64,000 nt of DNA, from assembly GCA_022747635.1 (NCBI GenBank), contig JAKTNV010000166.1:370186-434185 (forward strand). The letters run 5' to 3'. The position numbers and the translations under genes are program-made. This document shows positions 32,933 through 44,479 of this stretch, in pieces (within the stretch, counting starts at the first letter, position 1; each line of letters begins with the position of its first letter). Source of the DNA: Hetaerina americana (lineage: Eukaryota > Arthropoda > Insecta > Odonata > Calopterygidae). The notes below the pieces were generated by a model. That model ran no database searches. It saw only the letters and a list, made by a program, of their open reading frames with translations, and was not told the DNA's origin.

Positions 32933-35160
32933 ACTGTTGTAATTATTGGGACAGAAAGCTGGTTATCCGCTGATAACCCCTACCGTAATATATTCCCAAA
33001 ATCCTTTTCCGTTTTCAGAAATGACGGAACAAATGTAATCGGGGGCGGTGTCTTTATTGCAGTTAAAAATTCTTGCGTCAGCAGGGCTGAGGTAATTCTG
33101 GGTGATGATTTGGAAGGCGTTTGGTGCTCAATTACAAGCCCTCAATCCCAAAGAAGTTGTGTGTGCGAAGTTCACAGGCCGCCGGACGATGAGGATAGTT
33201 CAGTACTAGAACTGGATCAGCTAATCAAAGGTTTCTTATCCCGATATAACGATTGCGACGTTGTGATCGGTGGAGATTTCCATGTTCCATCTATTGATTG
33301 GAGCGCATATTGTTTAAACATGGGAGGTCAAGACATAGATACCTGCGAGTCTCTACTGAGTTCCTTCACGTTGAAGTACTTGCATGAACTTATCCCTTCA
33401 TCAACTAGGGTCAATAATATTATTATTTGTTAGCAACGAACATACCCGAAAAAGTGTTCACCATAGAAAGTATAGAAGGAATTAGTGACCAAGGGGCAGT
33501 AAATGCTAAGTTTTCGCTGCATGAGGTCAGAAATAGGAAGCCTAAAAGAAAAAATTACTTTTTTAAAGAAGTGGACTTTAAAAGCTTAAAATACGTGTTA
33601 CCGAGTCTATTTGTTAATTTTGAGGATACGTGGAATCACTTCCTTGGCATCATGCCATAAGCAATTCAAACATCCATTCTAAGTGCATTAATAGAATGCT
33701 AAACGGAACCTAAATGGTACAAAGCAAATAAATTCTACAATTAATTCACCGGAAAACGATAAAAGCAGAGTAACCAGCTGTGTGGAAAAGGCAAACTTAA
33801 TAAATTTTTCCTCTGAAAGCGTCTTCGCCAATGTCTCACCGTATGTTTCCGATAGCTTACGAAATCGCTCCGGTCAACCGATGCCATAAATGAAGTCTCA
33901 TATAATGGCTTAGTACATTTGCAGAAAAATATTACGCCTAATTAATCCCACGGGCCCGATCAAATACCCGCTCGTATATTTAAAGAACTGGCGTCGGTAA
34001 ATGCGCCGTATTTAGAAATCAGTTTTGGAGTCGCTGGTAGATCACAAGCTTCACTGACATTGGAAAACGGCCGACTTAACGCACATTTTATATACGGAGA
34101 TAATGAGTATCCGAGCAATTGTAGACCTATTTCCCTCACATCCATTCCGTGCAAGGTTATGGAACATAAAGAAGCTAGTTCGATCGTGAGACACCTCAAT
34201 AATCGGGCCCGATCAAATACCCACTCGTACATTTAAAGAACTAGCGTCGGTATCTAGAAATCAGTTTTTGGGTCGCTGGTAGATCGCAAGGTTCCCTGGC
34301 ACGGTTTACGAAGATGTAGATCCTGCAAAATACAACTTGCGCTATTGGTTCATGATATTCTTATTTCGGGAGAGAGCAATGTTCCAGTGGACATGATTTC
34401 TCTAGATTTTAAGAAAGCCTTCGACAAAGTACCTCATAGTAAAGTACTCGCAAAGCTAGAAGCATGTGGCATAGATAAAAATATCCTTGGTTGGATTAAA
34501 GATTTTTTTGAATGGTCACGCCCAAAGAGTTGTGATAGATGGAGTTAGCTAAAATGCAGTGGGAGTTACTTCAGGTGTTCCCCAGGGAAGTGTTTTCGGA
34601 CCTCTTTTGTTCCTACTTTAAGTTGACGACATTGATCCCGTAGTCACTTGTAAGCCGAGGTTATTCGCCGACTGTGTAGTGGTTTACCTTGATATCCGTG
34701 ATCCTGAGGACACAGCAGCTTTAGCATTTGACCTTAATACTCCAAAACTCTGGTCCGATACTTAGAGATTAGAATTAAGCTTAAAAAAGTGCGTATTGAT
34801 GAATTTTTGGGAAAATATTCAATACGCTCCTTAACGCATATTACATCGGGAACACCGAAATGATATATTTTGCAGCCACGATTAAATACCTAGGAGTTAC
34901 CCTCACTCAAGACCTCTCCTGGGTGAAACAAATGCGTGGAATATATGAACAAGCGAACAAAAAATCAAAATACAACTGGGTAAATGTGATGAAACGGTTA
35001 AAGATAAATGTTATCTTTCGCTGGTTAGGCCTTAATTAGAAAATGCTGGAAGTATATGGGATACTCAAGAAGTAAGACTGATTGCAGATTTGGATCGCGT
35101 GCAGCGAAGAAAGATAGATTTTTAAAACGTTGTTACGATAAACTTAGGGTGCTATTACAA
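32933..35160 (+). pseudogene. CR1-like LINE, long decayed copy (EN and RT)
   Basis: The endonuclease part starts with VVIIGTESWLS and GGGVFIAVKNS, then HRPPDDEDSSVLELDQLIKG and VVIGGDFHVPSIDW (apurinic-endonuclease-type motifs), 32933-33420. The linker reads EGISDQGAVNAKFSLHEVRN. Reverse transcriptase pieces include DNEYPSNCRPISLTSIPCKV near 34100, VDMISLDFKKAFDKVPHSKV near 34395 and FGPLLF/ADC remnants near 34600-34680. C-terminal parts follow (YLGVTLTQDLSW, RLIADLDRV). Many frameshifts and an internal duplication (33951-34048 and 34203-34292) are present. At least seven other fragments of this family lie in the window. Confidence 0.88.
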
Positions 35161-35867
35161 ACTAGAGAGTGGATTCACTCCGTCGGGCGGAGTTAACTGA
35201 TGCCACACTTCGTAACTCCGTCTGCTGTTATTACGAGTGAGCGGTCTGGAGTCTCACCGTCCGTCACATCTGTTTACTTCGCGGTCGGAGTTTTGTTAGT
35301 AACTGGAAGCTTCATGTATATGAAAATTATCGCGTTCATACATTCCAAATATGATATTAGCCAATGGCGATTGGCCGTAAAATTAGCAGATGAAATGGTG
35401 CACAGGAACTTCAACAAATAGGTATATTCATAACTATTATTTATGACAACGAATACCAAATTAACATGTGTAAATTTTTTGATCAATGGAAGCAGCTGAG
35501 AAGAGAGAAAAGTGCTTTTGACTTCTGAGACGAGAAAATATAGACTATCAAACATTTTCATACGAAACAACCTAATAAGGCAAAGTGAACTACAATCCTG
35601 TAGCATCAGAGTGTTTTGTGGTGCATTTTCATGTGGTAGTGATGTTTCAATTTCTTGCTTGTTGTGTCCTGGCTTCCGTGTTGTGGGATGGCTTTCGTGC
35701 TGCATCATGGGGTGCAGTTTTTTAGTTGTTTTGCGGTATATGTGTTTGCATGAGTATTGGATGAAGGGATTTTTGCATGAGTGTGTGCGCTGCTGTGGGT
35801 GTGATTTTCCGTGTTGTTTTTTTGCATGTGGTATTTTTCCTTTTACGGTTGGTGACCAAACACCCCC
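35161..35867. other. Unassigned region
   Basis: A stretch with GGCGGAGTTAACTGATGCCA and CTCCGTCTGCTG inverted pieces near 35175-35225, then TG-rich DNA. Long frames exist on both strands at 35274-35907 without a recognised domain. Confidence 0.4.
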
Positions 35868-35921
35868 CGCCACACGCCCTTGCGGCGGCTTGCGGGGTAT
35901 TATGTAGATGTAGATGTAGAT
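35868..35921 (-). repeat. Interspersed repeat core, second copy
   Basis: On the minus strand CTACATCTACATAATACCCC, then GCAAGCCGCCGCAAGGGCGT and GTGGCGGG repeat the segment at 10171-10221 with about one change over 45 bases. Confidence 0.75.
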
Positions 35922-36117
35922 CAGTAGTCACTTTTACGGTTCATCATATGAATTTCACCCAAAATAATTTCTCTGGAGAAAAAAGGTCGTGTTATTGAAG
36001 CTTCTCTACTGATTTCTGTGAATCAATGAAGAAAGCAACGATGGTTCATGCAAGATTATTACCCGTTCTATCCTTATAATTCGTTTCTTCATACATCGCA
36101 AACTTCGCGTCAATGTA

Positions 36118-37456
36118 AGAGGGCGACTGGAAAAATAGCGCCAAACCTGTCATCAATGCCGAAAGCATAATTGAAAAGGCCAAAAGTACTCGGCCTGACC
36201 TAGACATGGCGGTAGCTGTTTGAAAAAATCACTATATTAAAAATTATACCATCTATAAAGCATATATTTCAAGTTTGAAGATGCCATGTTGTTTAGTATT
36301 TGTTTGGCAGCCATTAATAATGAACTTTTTCAGCGAATTTGTGAAAATGGAGAAAATTGGTCATCGTTACAATGCTTTTATTTGAAAGGCCTCAGCCCAA
36401 CCAATATAAAAGCTGAACTGGGTTCTGCTCTGGGTGAGTCTGATCCTTCGTTTACAACAGTAAAATATTGGGCAGCAGAGTTTTAAACCTGGCCCTACGA
36501 GCTGTCAAGACGAGGAACTCATTGGTCGACCAAATGAAGTGACGACTCCAGAAACAGACTCCAGAAGAAAATCCACAAAGTGATACTGGATGATCGTCGA
36601 CTGAAAGTGCACCAGCTAGCAGACATAGTAGGTATTTCAAAAAGTGCGGTACATCGCACATTAACTGAACACATGGACATGAGAAAGCTCTGTGCAGGAT
36701 AGGGGCCGCGTTTGCTCACACTCGAGCAAAACCAGCGTCGTGAAGATGTCTCAATTGAGTGTTTAGCAAAGTCTCACAGCAACAAAAGCAGAATTTATGC
36801 GCCATTTCATAGCCATGGATGAAACTAGGCCCATTACTTCACACCCGAGACAAAAGAGCAATCAAAACAATGGATTCAAAAGGGAGAACCGTCTCCAAAG
36901 AAGGCGAAGACCGTTTCATCTGCACGCAAGGTCATGGGGTCGGTTTTTTTATGCGTCTTTTTATTCATTGGCTATCTTGAAAAAGGGATAACTAACAACG
37001 GCGATTATTATGCGAACTTATTGCAACGTCTGAGCGAAGAAATCAAGCAAAAGCGGCCGAATTTGGCTGAGAGGGAAGTGTTGTTTCATCAAGACAAGGC
37101 ACCAGCTCACAAATCAAATATTGCAATGGCCAAAATTCATGAATTAGAGTTTGAATTGCTATCTCATGCCTCACCCTATTCACCAGATTTAGCCCCCGCG
37201 GATTATTTTCTGTTCGCAAACTTGAAAAAATGACTCTGTGGTCAAAGATATTCCAACCGTGACGAAGTGATGTCAGCAGTTAACGACTATTTTGAGGCAC
37301 AAGTAAGTTCTTATCATTAAAAGGGAATCGAGCTCTTAAATATCGCAGAGAAAAGTGTACAGAGCTGAAAGGAGATTGCGTTGAAAAATAAATAAATTTT
37401 TTCCAAATTTTTGTGTTTTCTTGGTTGGGCCGGGTATTTCTAGGATTTCCCTCGTT
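36118..37456 (+). mobile_element. Mariner element, older, near full length
   Basis: A transposase remnant is enclosed by degenerate ends: AGAGGGCGACTGGAAAAATA at 36118-36137 against the reverse complement of TAGGATTTCCCTCG at 37441-37454. TA flanks at 36116-36117 and 37457-37458. The 1.34-kb length fits mariner. The ends differ at many positions, so it is older than the copy at 13131. Confidence 0.75.
36286..37391 (+). pseudogene. Mariner transposase, multiply broken
   Basis: The N-terminal part reads LKGLSPTNIKAELGSALGES, then PSFTTVKYWAAEF. Further frames give GRPNEVTTPET, MDETRPITSHP (first aspartate), NNGDYYANLLQRLSEEIKQK, LFHQDKAPAHKSN (second aspartate) and SPDLAPADYFLFANLKK (third aspartate), ending with KCTELKGDCVEK and TAA at 37389-37391. 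The spacing between the last two aspartates is 35 because of one extra codon. Stops and frameshifts are frequent. It belongs to a different mariner lineage from the copies at 13.1 and 27.2 kb. Confidence 0.9.
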
Positions 37457-38995
37457 TATAACTGATTTTATGAATTATCTAAGGGTGAGACAGGATTTCA
37501 AACATCATTTGATAGATGTTGAAGAAACAGATTTGGTTGAGTATAAGACAATACTCAAAGTTTATTTCATTGGCAAAAAGTCACAAACATTTTAATACGA
37601 TATAGCAATATATATTAAATAAATAAAACATTATAGAATAAAATGAACACAAATGGGGATCCAAAACATTTATATACATAAGGCCGAATACAGGAAGAAA
37701 GACAGCATTTTGGAGTAATGCAGAAAATGGTATAATTCAAAAGGAAAAAGACAAATGCCATGATATACAGGCTGCAGTAAATAATGAAAATAAGAAATTA
37801 AGAGGAAAATGGACAGAGGACAAATATAGAGATATTGAGGGAATTATGCCTATGAGAAACACTGAAAAAGTTCACTCCATAACCTGGAGCATATTCATTA
37901 CCTCACAAACCATTGAGAAAGCAAATTAAAGAAGTAATGATTGATGAAGAGGATTTTGGATCAAGGTGGAATGAATTGTAAAAGGAAAAGTAATAATATA
38001 AAAAGAACAATTTTAATCAGGATTTGTAAACAGGAAAATTGGGTAATGATATCTTGAGAGAAGAGCAAACACTTCCAGATGAAGAAATTACGCAAATCAT
38101 GAGCATAATAGAATTTGATCAAATCCTCGGAGTAAAAGTACAGTAAAACACCAGGACCAGATCTAAAACAGGCGTCAGTAGACACGCCCATACAAGCTCT
38201 TCATATCAAAAACAGACTGTCAAAATGTGAAGGAATCAAGACAGAAAGGAAACAGTACCTATTCATAGATATCACATTTTACAGGGTGGAAGGCTGGGCC
38301 ATCCAAGAAAAAGCCAAAGAGAAAATTTGAATTTTTCAATGTGTTGGTGCCTATTGAAAATGACCTGGACAATCAAGCATTGATGAAGTTTTGGGCGGAG
38401 TGAAATGAAAGTACCCAACGACAGAAAACAATAAGCAAGCCAGTGGGGCACTTGATTGCATGTTTAACTTGAAATATTTCATATATGCCTAAATGCTAAT
38501 TGTAGGATTGTACCAAGTTAAAAGATGGACCATCCTAGAAAAGGATAGGAATTTCCATTGCTTGAATGTTCCTGGGCTTATATTTATGATACTTTAGATT
38601 AACAAGCAGTAAAGAATTTCTCACCAGAGAGAGGGAGGAGTACAAGTTGACCAAATTAGAAGCAATAGGCCAAAAGGACAACAAAAAATCCATTATGATT
38701 GCAAATAAATCTAATTGGGAAAGATTAAAATTATTTAAGAAAACAGGATAACCTAGGATGAAATAAATGGTTGGCAAAAAAATATATTTATGCACTTGAA
38801 TGTGAAAGATCTGGCCTTTATCAAAAAAGTCAATGTAAAGAGATTAAGCATTCCACCCACAAACTCTACCGGTCAAGTAAGAAGTCCTACTGAGCCAAAT
38901 AGTGGCTCTAGTTGTTTACAGAGTAATTTTCCATTACTAAATCATACAACATAAATCTTACGCAAGGGGCCTGTTTTACAAGCAAAATAAGTATT
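37457..38995. other. Unassigned AT-rich region, coding-like stretch
   Basis: 37700-37930 holds an open stretch (QKEKDKCHDIQAAVNNENKK, then RGKWTEDKYRDIEGIMPMRN) whose composition looks coding, but I cannot place it in a family. 38280-38800 contains two loosely similar segments around GGNCCATCCNAGAAAA. It may be decayed transposon coding sequence. Confidence 0.4.
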
Positions 38996-40125
38996 ATTAT
39001 TATTAAGTAATCTACCGGTTTATTTTACGAGTCTTTTCTTAATATCCTTACTCAACGTCCCTGTCATTAAATCCCTCCTCCTAGTGAAAGCCTCTTTGCC
39101 TAGCGCAATCCTTCTCCAGACGTCCCTATTATTTGACCGTGGTAGTCCAAAACACTACCAGGATACATAAACTGTTCTACCTGCTCTAGTTTTTGCCCTC
39201 CTATTTTAATGTGTAGCTTAGCCTTTTTATTTCTAGAAAATCGCACACCCTCTGATTTATTAAAATTGATTTTCATGCCATACCTCTCGCACTGAATATA
39301 CAATTCACTCAGCAATGCTTCCAGCCCCTTGGCTGACTGACAAACTAAAGCTTGGTCATCAGCAAACCTAACTGATTTTACGAATTCCCCGCCCACTTTC
39401 ATGCCTACCTCGAGTTCTTCCCATGCCTCTTTGATCATTTCCTCTGCATACAGGTTGAAAAGCAGCGGTGATAATGGGCAACCCTGCCTTACACCTCTTC
39501 CTAACACTGCCCATCCGGACTCCCCGTTTCCCACCCGCACCTGAGCAGTCTGAGACATGTACAGGTTGCGGATAAGCCTCCTTTCCATCCAATCTATTCC
39601 TATTTTCTACAATATACTCATTAGTTTTTCCCAATTCATTCTATCAAATGCTTTTTCGAAATCTACGAAACAGGCAAATACCTCCTGGTTGTGTTCTATA
39701 TTCCTCTCGATTAATAATCTCATTACTGCAATGGCATCACGCGTACCTCTCCCCTTCCTAAACCCAAACTGATCATCCCGTAAGTAATCATTTGCCCTAC
39801 TCTCTATCCTTTTGTTTATGATCCTGAGAATAACTTTAGCTGCGTGGGACATCAAACTTATCGTCCTGTAGTCCTCACATGATGTTGTCTTTACCTTTTT
39901 TGGAATAGGAACTAAAACTGATCTCACAAAGTCTTCCGGCCAGGTTCCCTCCTCATAAATACGATACTACGGATCAGCCCATATAGCCTCTTCCTCCCAC
40001 ATTTTCCTAAGCATTTTAAAAGTTCCGCGGGAATGCTATTTACCCCCACTGCCTCATTTAGTGTCATCTCCCTTAATGCCCTTTCCATCTCATCGCCGAG
40101 TATGCCTGGAGTAATACCTGTACTT
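38996..40125 (-). pseudogene. RTE-like LINE copy, minus strand
   Basis: From right to left: linker end (EMERALREMTLNEAVGVNSI), then LVPIPKKVKTTSCEDYRTIS, DDQFGFRKGRGTRDAIAVMR, FVDFEKAFDRMNWEKLMSIL, RQGCPLSPLLFNLYAEEMIK and VRFADDQALVCQSAKGLEAL with an intact FADD box, then KAKLHIKIGGQKLEQVEQFM. At its 3' side about 440 bp are deleted, and the true terminus (AACCGGTAGATTAC) follows at about 39010-39023 with an (AAT)n tail. Frameshifts near 39600 and 39140 separate the frames. It is closely related to the copy at 54872. Confidence 0.92.
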
Positions 40126-41470
40126 ATTCATATTCATTTAAGCATTCAGCCAATCTAGCATCATCATATTTTGCGTGAATGAACATTTTATTTTACATCA
40201 GCCTGTTTTCCTAGTTGTTCCTCAAATCGGTGTATCAGTTGAAACAAAATAATCTACCCATAGCAACTACAAATACCAAATTATTTTATTTATATCTGTA
40301 ATAGCACACTTTATGTAACCTGCAACAAAACTTATCAAGACAATGCATGACAATTAACTTTAATGATTGATAATTTATATCGAAAAACGCCTTACTCTTT
40401 TATGATGAAAAACGTGTGCCATTGAAAAAAAGAGTATTACCCTTGATTTTATGTTACATAAAGTACCTACCTAAATTCATAACAATACATCAGTAATCAC
40501 TTAGGCTTTCATAGGGACGTATGGTTTTTTCCCCCATGATATCACAATATACAAGAAACCTCTTTCATTCCCAACAAGATACTATTTAGATATTTTCTTT
40601 AATTTCTTCGATGATGAATTAAAATATTTGATGATTATAAATAAGTTTAAGCAAGAGATTTTGCACTACACATTCGTGAACCAAATAATAATTACCTAAG
40701 AAATCACATATCGAAACACGTAAGTAGCTCAGAAATTCTTCATTGCCTCATTTAAGCCGGAAAAAATGGATTATATCTGTTTGCAGAAGCATAAACATGA
40801 AAGGGTAATAATTTTAGTAACTCTAAGTAAACAAAAAAGAATGTAAAAATAATAGGCGAAGAGATTTGGCAACTAACGATTGTGTGCAACCAAATAATAA
40901 TTAAGAGAACAAATTATATGTTGGAACACAATGTTTCACAAACTCACCATTACTTATTTCAAAATGATTACTTACACATTACTAATTACTTAGCATTCAT
41001 TCATTATGATTACTTAGCATTCATTAATATGTCCTTTCGCGGATTTATTGTAAACATGAACGTTTCGTTTAATGCATTACTCCTCCGATTTTGCTCAAAC
41101 GATGAATGCAAATGAAAGCGAAGCACACACAATAGACGGTCAAAGTGCTCAGCGTTGAAATAAAAGATAAATGTAAGCCGCATATACCACAGGTGTCGCC
41201 AAACAAAAGAAATAACTACAATGCATTGATAACATAGATGAGTTCAGCGTAGTTCTTACGTGATACTTTTTTGAAGAACTCATATTGGTAATTTCACTTC
41301 ACCCAATTGTACTCCAACGCCGTGGTTATTTTTAATGAAAAATAAGAGTGTTTAACGTACTCCTAAGCCCAAATTTAATGATTTCAATGCACCATGTGAA
41401 GATCACCAATTTTAACTAACTGCTGCCCCATTGAAAATATTCCCAGGCCAAATAACTGAGGCAGGGTACC
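40126..41470. other. Unassigned AT-rich region
   Basis: Strongly AT-rich with a short tandem repeat of GATTACTTAGCATTCATT-like units at about 40966-41026. No gene recognised. Confidence 0.45.
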
Positions 41471-41690
41471 TCGGCGGAGTGTCACTCCGCCCGGTTGGCG
41501 TAGCATCAATCTCTTCGAAATTTGATAGTAATAGCTTTGGGCGGAGAGACTCGCTTCCGGTGGGGTAACACCGCCCGGCAGAGTCGCCCGGCCCTTCGTA
41601 ATCGCTCTGGGCGGTGAGACTCCTTTCGGACGCTATCATACCACCGACAGGTGGGCGGTTCGCAATAGCCCCCCTTGGTAGTGTATCCAA
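41471..41690. repeat. Cluster of GC-rich hairpins
   Basis: GGCGGAGTG-T-CACTCCGCC at 41472-41490 is a perfect hairpin, followed by related GGGCGGAGAGACTC and GGGCGGTGAGACTC units at about 41540 and 41608. A related GTCTCACCGTCCG occurs at about 35251-35263. It is a GC-rich patch in AT-rich DNA, perhaps a repeat or a MITE remnant. Confidence 0.5.
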
Positions 41691-42030
41691 AATATTAGAT
41701 CCACTAGGCTGGAAATCACTCACGGAGCGAAGGTTGAATTGCAGATTAAATCTCTTACATGAATTTGAAGGACGACTCTTTAGCAGTGATGTTGAAAATG
41801 TGTTATTACCCCCATTTTACTAGAGGAGCGATCGTGTCAACAAAATTGGAGAGATTAAGTGTAGGAGAGACAGATTTACGACTTTATTTCTTCCATGAAT
41901 GATGAGGGATCAGAATAACATTGTCCGACCGCGGTGGGGTCGTGTTCGGGTGAATATCAGTCCGGTGCGCAAACGTCCCCTGCCCCACACAGCCAAACCG
42001 AGGCCTCCAGGGTACTTTAACAGCCATCAT
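41691..42030 (+). pseudogene. CR1-like LINE C-terminus and 3' end
   Basis: Reads VSKILDPLGWKSLTERRLNC, then RLNLLHEFEGRLFSSD and LLPPFY, then after a stop RSDRVNKIGEIKCRRDRF and FLP-stop-MMRDQNNI. This matches the conserved C-terminal tail of CR1/Jockey-type ORF2 proteins (GW..L..RR, then F.P.....WN.L). It lacks the reverse transcriptase core. Confidence 0.75.
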
Positions 42031-42034
42031 CTTA

Positions 42035-42256
42035 AAGACTAGATAATTCCCTGTGCATCACTGCATCGCCGGTAAAGAGAAAAAGTATACTGGTAGCCCG
42101 AGAATTGATGTAAATAATGTATAAAATGAGTAATAGCTTACCGATAGCGCTTCCTCGTGGGACACCCAATGAGAAGTTTACCGCTTCGGTTAATACGCTA
42201 TCTATTACGGAACTTTGTACGCGGCCGGTAAAAAAACGACGAATCCAGCATGTCAC
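42035..42256 (-). pseudogene. CR1-like reverse transcriptase fragment
   Basis: Minus strand: WIRRFFTGRVQSSVIDSV, then LGVPRGSAIGKLLLILYIIY and LFTGDAVMHRELSS. These correspond to GVPQGSVLGPLLFLLYINDI and LFADDAVMYRE in functional relatives. The FADD box is mutated to FTGDA. It is inverted relative to the fragment on its left. Confidence 0.8.
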
Positions 42257-42569
42257 ACACCTATCCTTCTTCCAAATTCAATTTCAGTTTTATTCGCATG
42301 GCGCTCCTCTCGAAAAGCGTTGGGTCGTAAGGAAAGGAACTACATAGAGGAGAGAAATGAAGGGGTGTGTGTTCCGCACGCGACCAATCTCCCGTCGTTC
42401 CATTGGTCAATCCAATGGGAAACATCTTCTCTCCGACTAGTTTTATTTTTGTTCAGTTTTACTAAATACCCTGCAATCCAGTGACAGCGTGTGTGTGGCA
42501 GGGGGTGATTACAAACCACACTCCACTAGAGCAAAAACACCTTTCCATTAACAAACAAAAAACGTTATT

Positions 42570-42840
42570 TCATTCTGATACCTTGTCGTTCGTGGAACAA
42601 CCGACAAGTAAAGACCTTATCCCAAATTCCCCCAAGGCAGGAGAGATCATGTCAATAAAATGACAGGGATTGAATGTAGAACAGATGGTGTCTTAGGGTG
42701 TCTTTTTTCCACGAACGATAAGGGATCGTAATAACGTTACCCGGCCGCGGTAGATGTAAAACTATTCGCGTCAAAATTAGTCTGGCGTGTATTCATTCCC
42801 CGCCAGACACAATAGCGGTGACTTTCAGGAAACTAAAATA
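42570..42840 (+). pseudogene. CR1-like LINE 3' end, second copy
   Basis: The nucleotides from GCAGGAGAGATCATGTCAAT through TTTTTTCCACGAACGATAAG and GTAATAACGTTACCCGGCCG align with 41820-41990, giving FFPRTIRDRNNVT in one frame. It is a second, independent 3' fragment of the same family. Confidence 0.65.
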
Positions 42841-44337
42841 TACTTCCCAGCGGCCGTAAGCTTCGCATTCGCTATCCCTGCGCTGCCTCTGCTCTCGCGT
42901 TTGCGCATCCAGAGAAATATATCCCCATTTGGCAATAATTGAATGGCAATCGAAATAGTTCGCACGAGTGCTCATTGGGCAGCCGGAAGGCTCATTAGAG
43001 TGACACCAAGTTTAAATATCACTGCGACGCTCCGCCGAGCTCCTCATAAGGCGATCTCTGCCCCCCCCCCCCCCCACTTCCCCCCTCCCTCCAAGGCGAC
43101 CCTCCGGCCAATCGCTCATCTTCCCGATGCGGAGACACTAACTCCCCTTCGGGAGGGGACATTGTCCGCCGTTTGCCCAGCCCTAATCCCTGGCCCTCCA
43201 CCGCAGCGACACGACGGACTGAGAAGGACAGAGCGCCGAGCGGAAAAGATCGCCTCCCATCCACTCGGCAAAGCCGCTCCGGGCGGGACGCGACTGACAA
43301 CCGCTGCCATGGGAACCCACCCCACCTTCGTCCGTCCCGTGGCCACCAGGCTGCGCCACTTGACGGCGCGCCCTCAACGGTAAATGGCCGATGGGAAGGG
43401 CGTTTCGAGCGTGTGAGTGCACATATGCAAGCGCCGCCATCCATGCACGGAGAGGGCTCACTCTCCGCCTTGTCGCTCCACCACCCCGTGGACCCGCAGC
43501 GGTGATGCGCAAGGGAGCGGGGCGCGTTCCTTGCCGGAGCTCCGGCGAGCCGCCCCGGGTGACCTTGGCAGGGTGGTCCTCCCATTCCTTCGCGAGATGC
43601 TGTGTATCTCGAGTGGATAGTCGCCAAGGTGACGCGATCCCGCGTCGCCTTGGCGACCGATCTTGGGATGAGGCATCGCCGCAGGGTGAGCCATTCGGGT
43701 CCGTCGCAAATCGTGCCTTCGCAAGTGCGGAATCACGTCTCCCGAGTGCATCCAGACACTTCGCATAATCGGCGACCGACGTCTCGACCGAACACCACCA
43801 ATACGACTCGCAAGGAATGGGGAATGGTGGAGCCTCCGACGAAAACTCGTGCAAAACGCCCGCCATGAATGCCCGGCAGGATCATGCAAAACGCGCGATT
43901 CGTCTCATCGGAGAGCGTCTGGTTGTCCATCGACTCGCTAAAATTAGTTCAGGACAAACGACAAAGGACTGGGTTCCCCTCTCGGAGGGGAGTCGTGGAG
44001 GGGTGGAGGGGGGTGAGCACTTTTACCGCACCGAGTCGCGCGCCGTTCACCGGCAAACGACGGCGCGAAGTCCGCAGACAATGATGTCCCGCACAATGCG
44101 CCCGTTCTTCGTGCAATATGTAATTACCCAAATTCCAAGAAACTGCGGGAGATACCGCAGCATTAACTTTTAACGTAGTAATCCGCCACTCTTGAACTCG
44201 GACATTTTGGGGGCTTTCAAGGACATAGTGGCGCATCGCGCACGACTACGAATGCCCGTGGCATTGTATGTACGGTATTAAGTCACAACATCTCGTTCCT
44301 TTAAAGCAATTTCCAAAATTTCAGAGTTTAAGAGGAC
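42841..44337. other. Unassigned GC-rich island
   Basis: CpG-rich 43000-44140 with a C run of 15 at 43061-43075 and overlapping open frames up to 227 codons (43183-43866 minus, 43019-43627 minus, 43391-43768 plus). The frames overlap on both strands and show no domain. Holds the X-box-like palindrome at 43620. Confidence 0.5.
43620..43657. promoter_or_regulatory. 38-bp palindrome of two X-box-like sites
   Basis: GTCGCCAAGGTGAC (43620-43633) and GTCGCCTTGGCGAC (43644-43657) each resemble an RFX X-box, and together with CGCG on the inner sides form 17-bp arms with one mismatch around ATCC. A third, weaker site GCTGCCATGGGAAC is at 43303-43316. Confidence 0.5.
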
Positions 44338-44450
44338 GCCTTGGTAGCTCAAGTGGCTAAAGCATTCGGCCTCGTACATCGACGGATCCGCGTTCGAATC
44401 CCAGTCAAGGGGAATGATATTTACACTCTGAAATGATTGCATTGAAATGT
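44338..44450 (+). mobile_element. SINE1, older diverged copy
   Basis: GGTAGCTCAAGTGGCTAAAG (A box) and GCGTTCGAATCCCAGTCAAG (B box) form a tRNA-like head, followed by ATATTTACACTCTGAAATGA, which matches the start of the SINE1 body. A functional tRNA is unlikely because the same head and body occur in other SINE1 copies. Confidence 0.75.
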
Positions 44451-44479
44451 AATTACCCGTGTGATATCTGGAACATGTT

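Noticed and set aside
43019..43889. Open frames of 202 and 227 codons on the minus strand and 125 on the plus strand
   Set aside because: Several mutually overlapping frames in CpG-rich DNA with no recognisable protein family.
44338..44410. tRNA gene
   Set aside because: The head resembles a tRNA but the following bases match the SINE1 body, and other copies exist.
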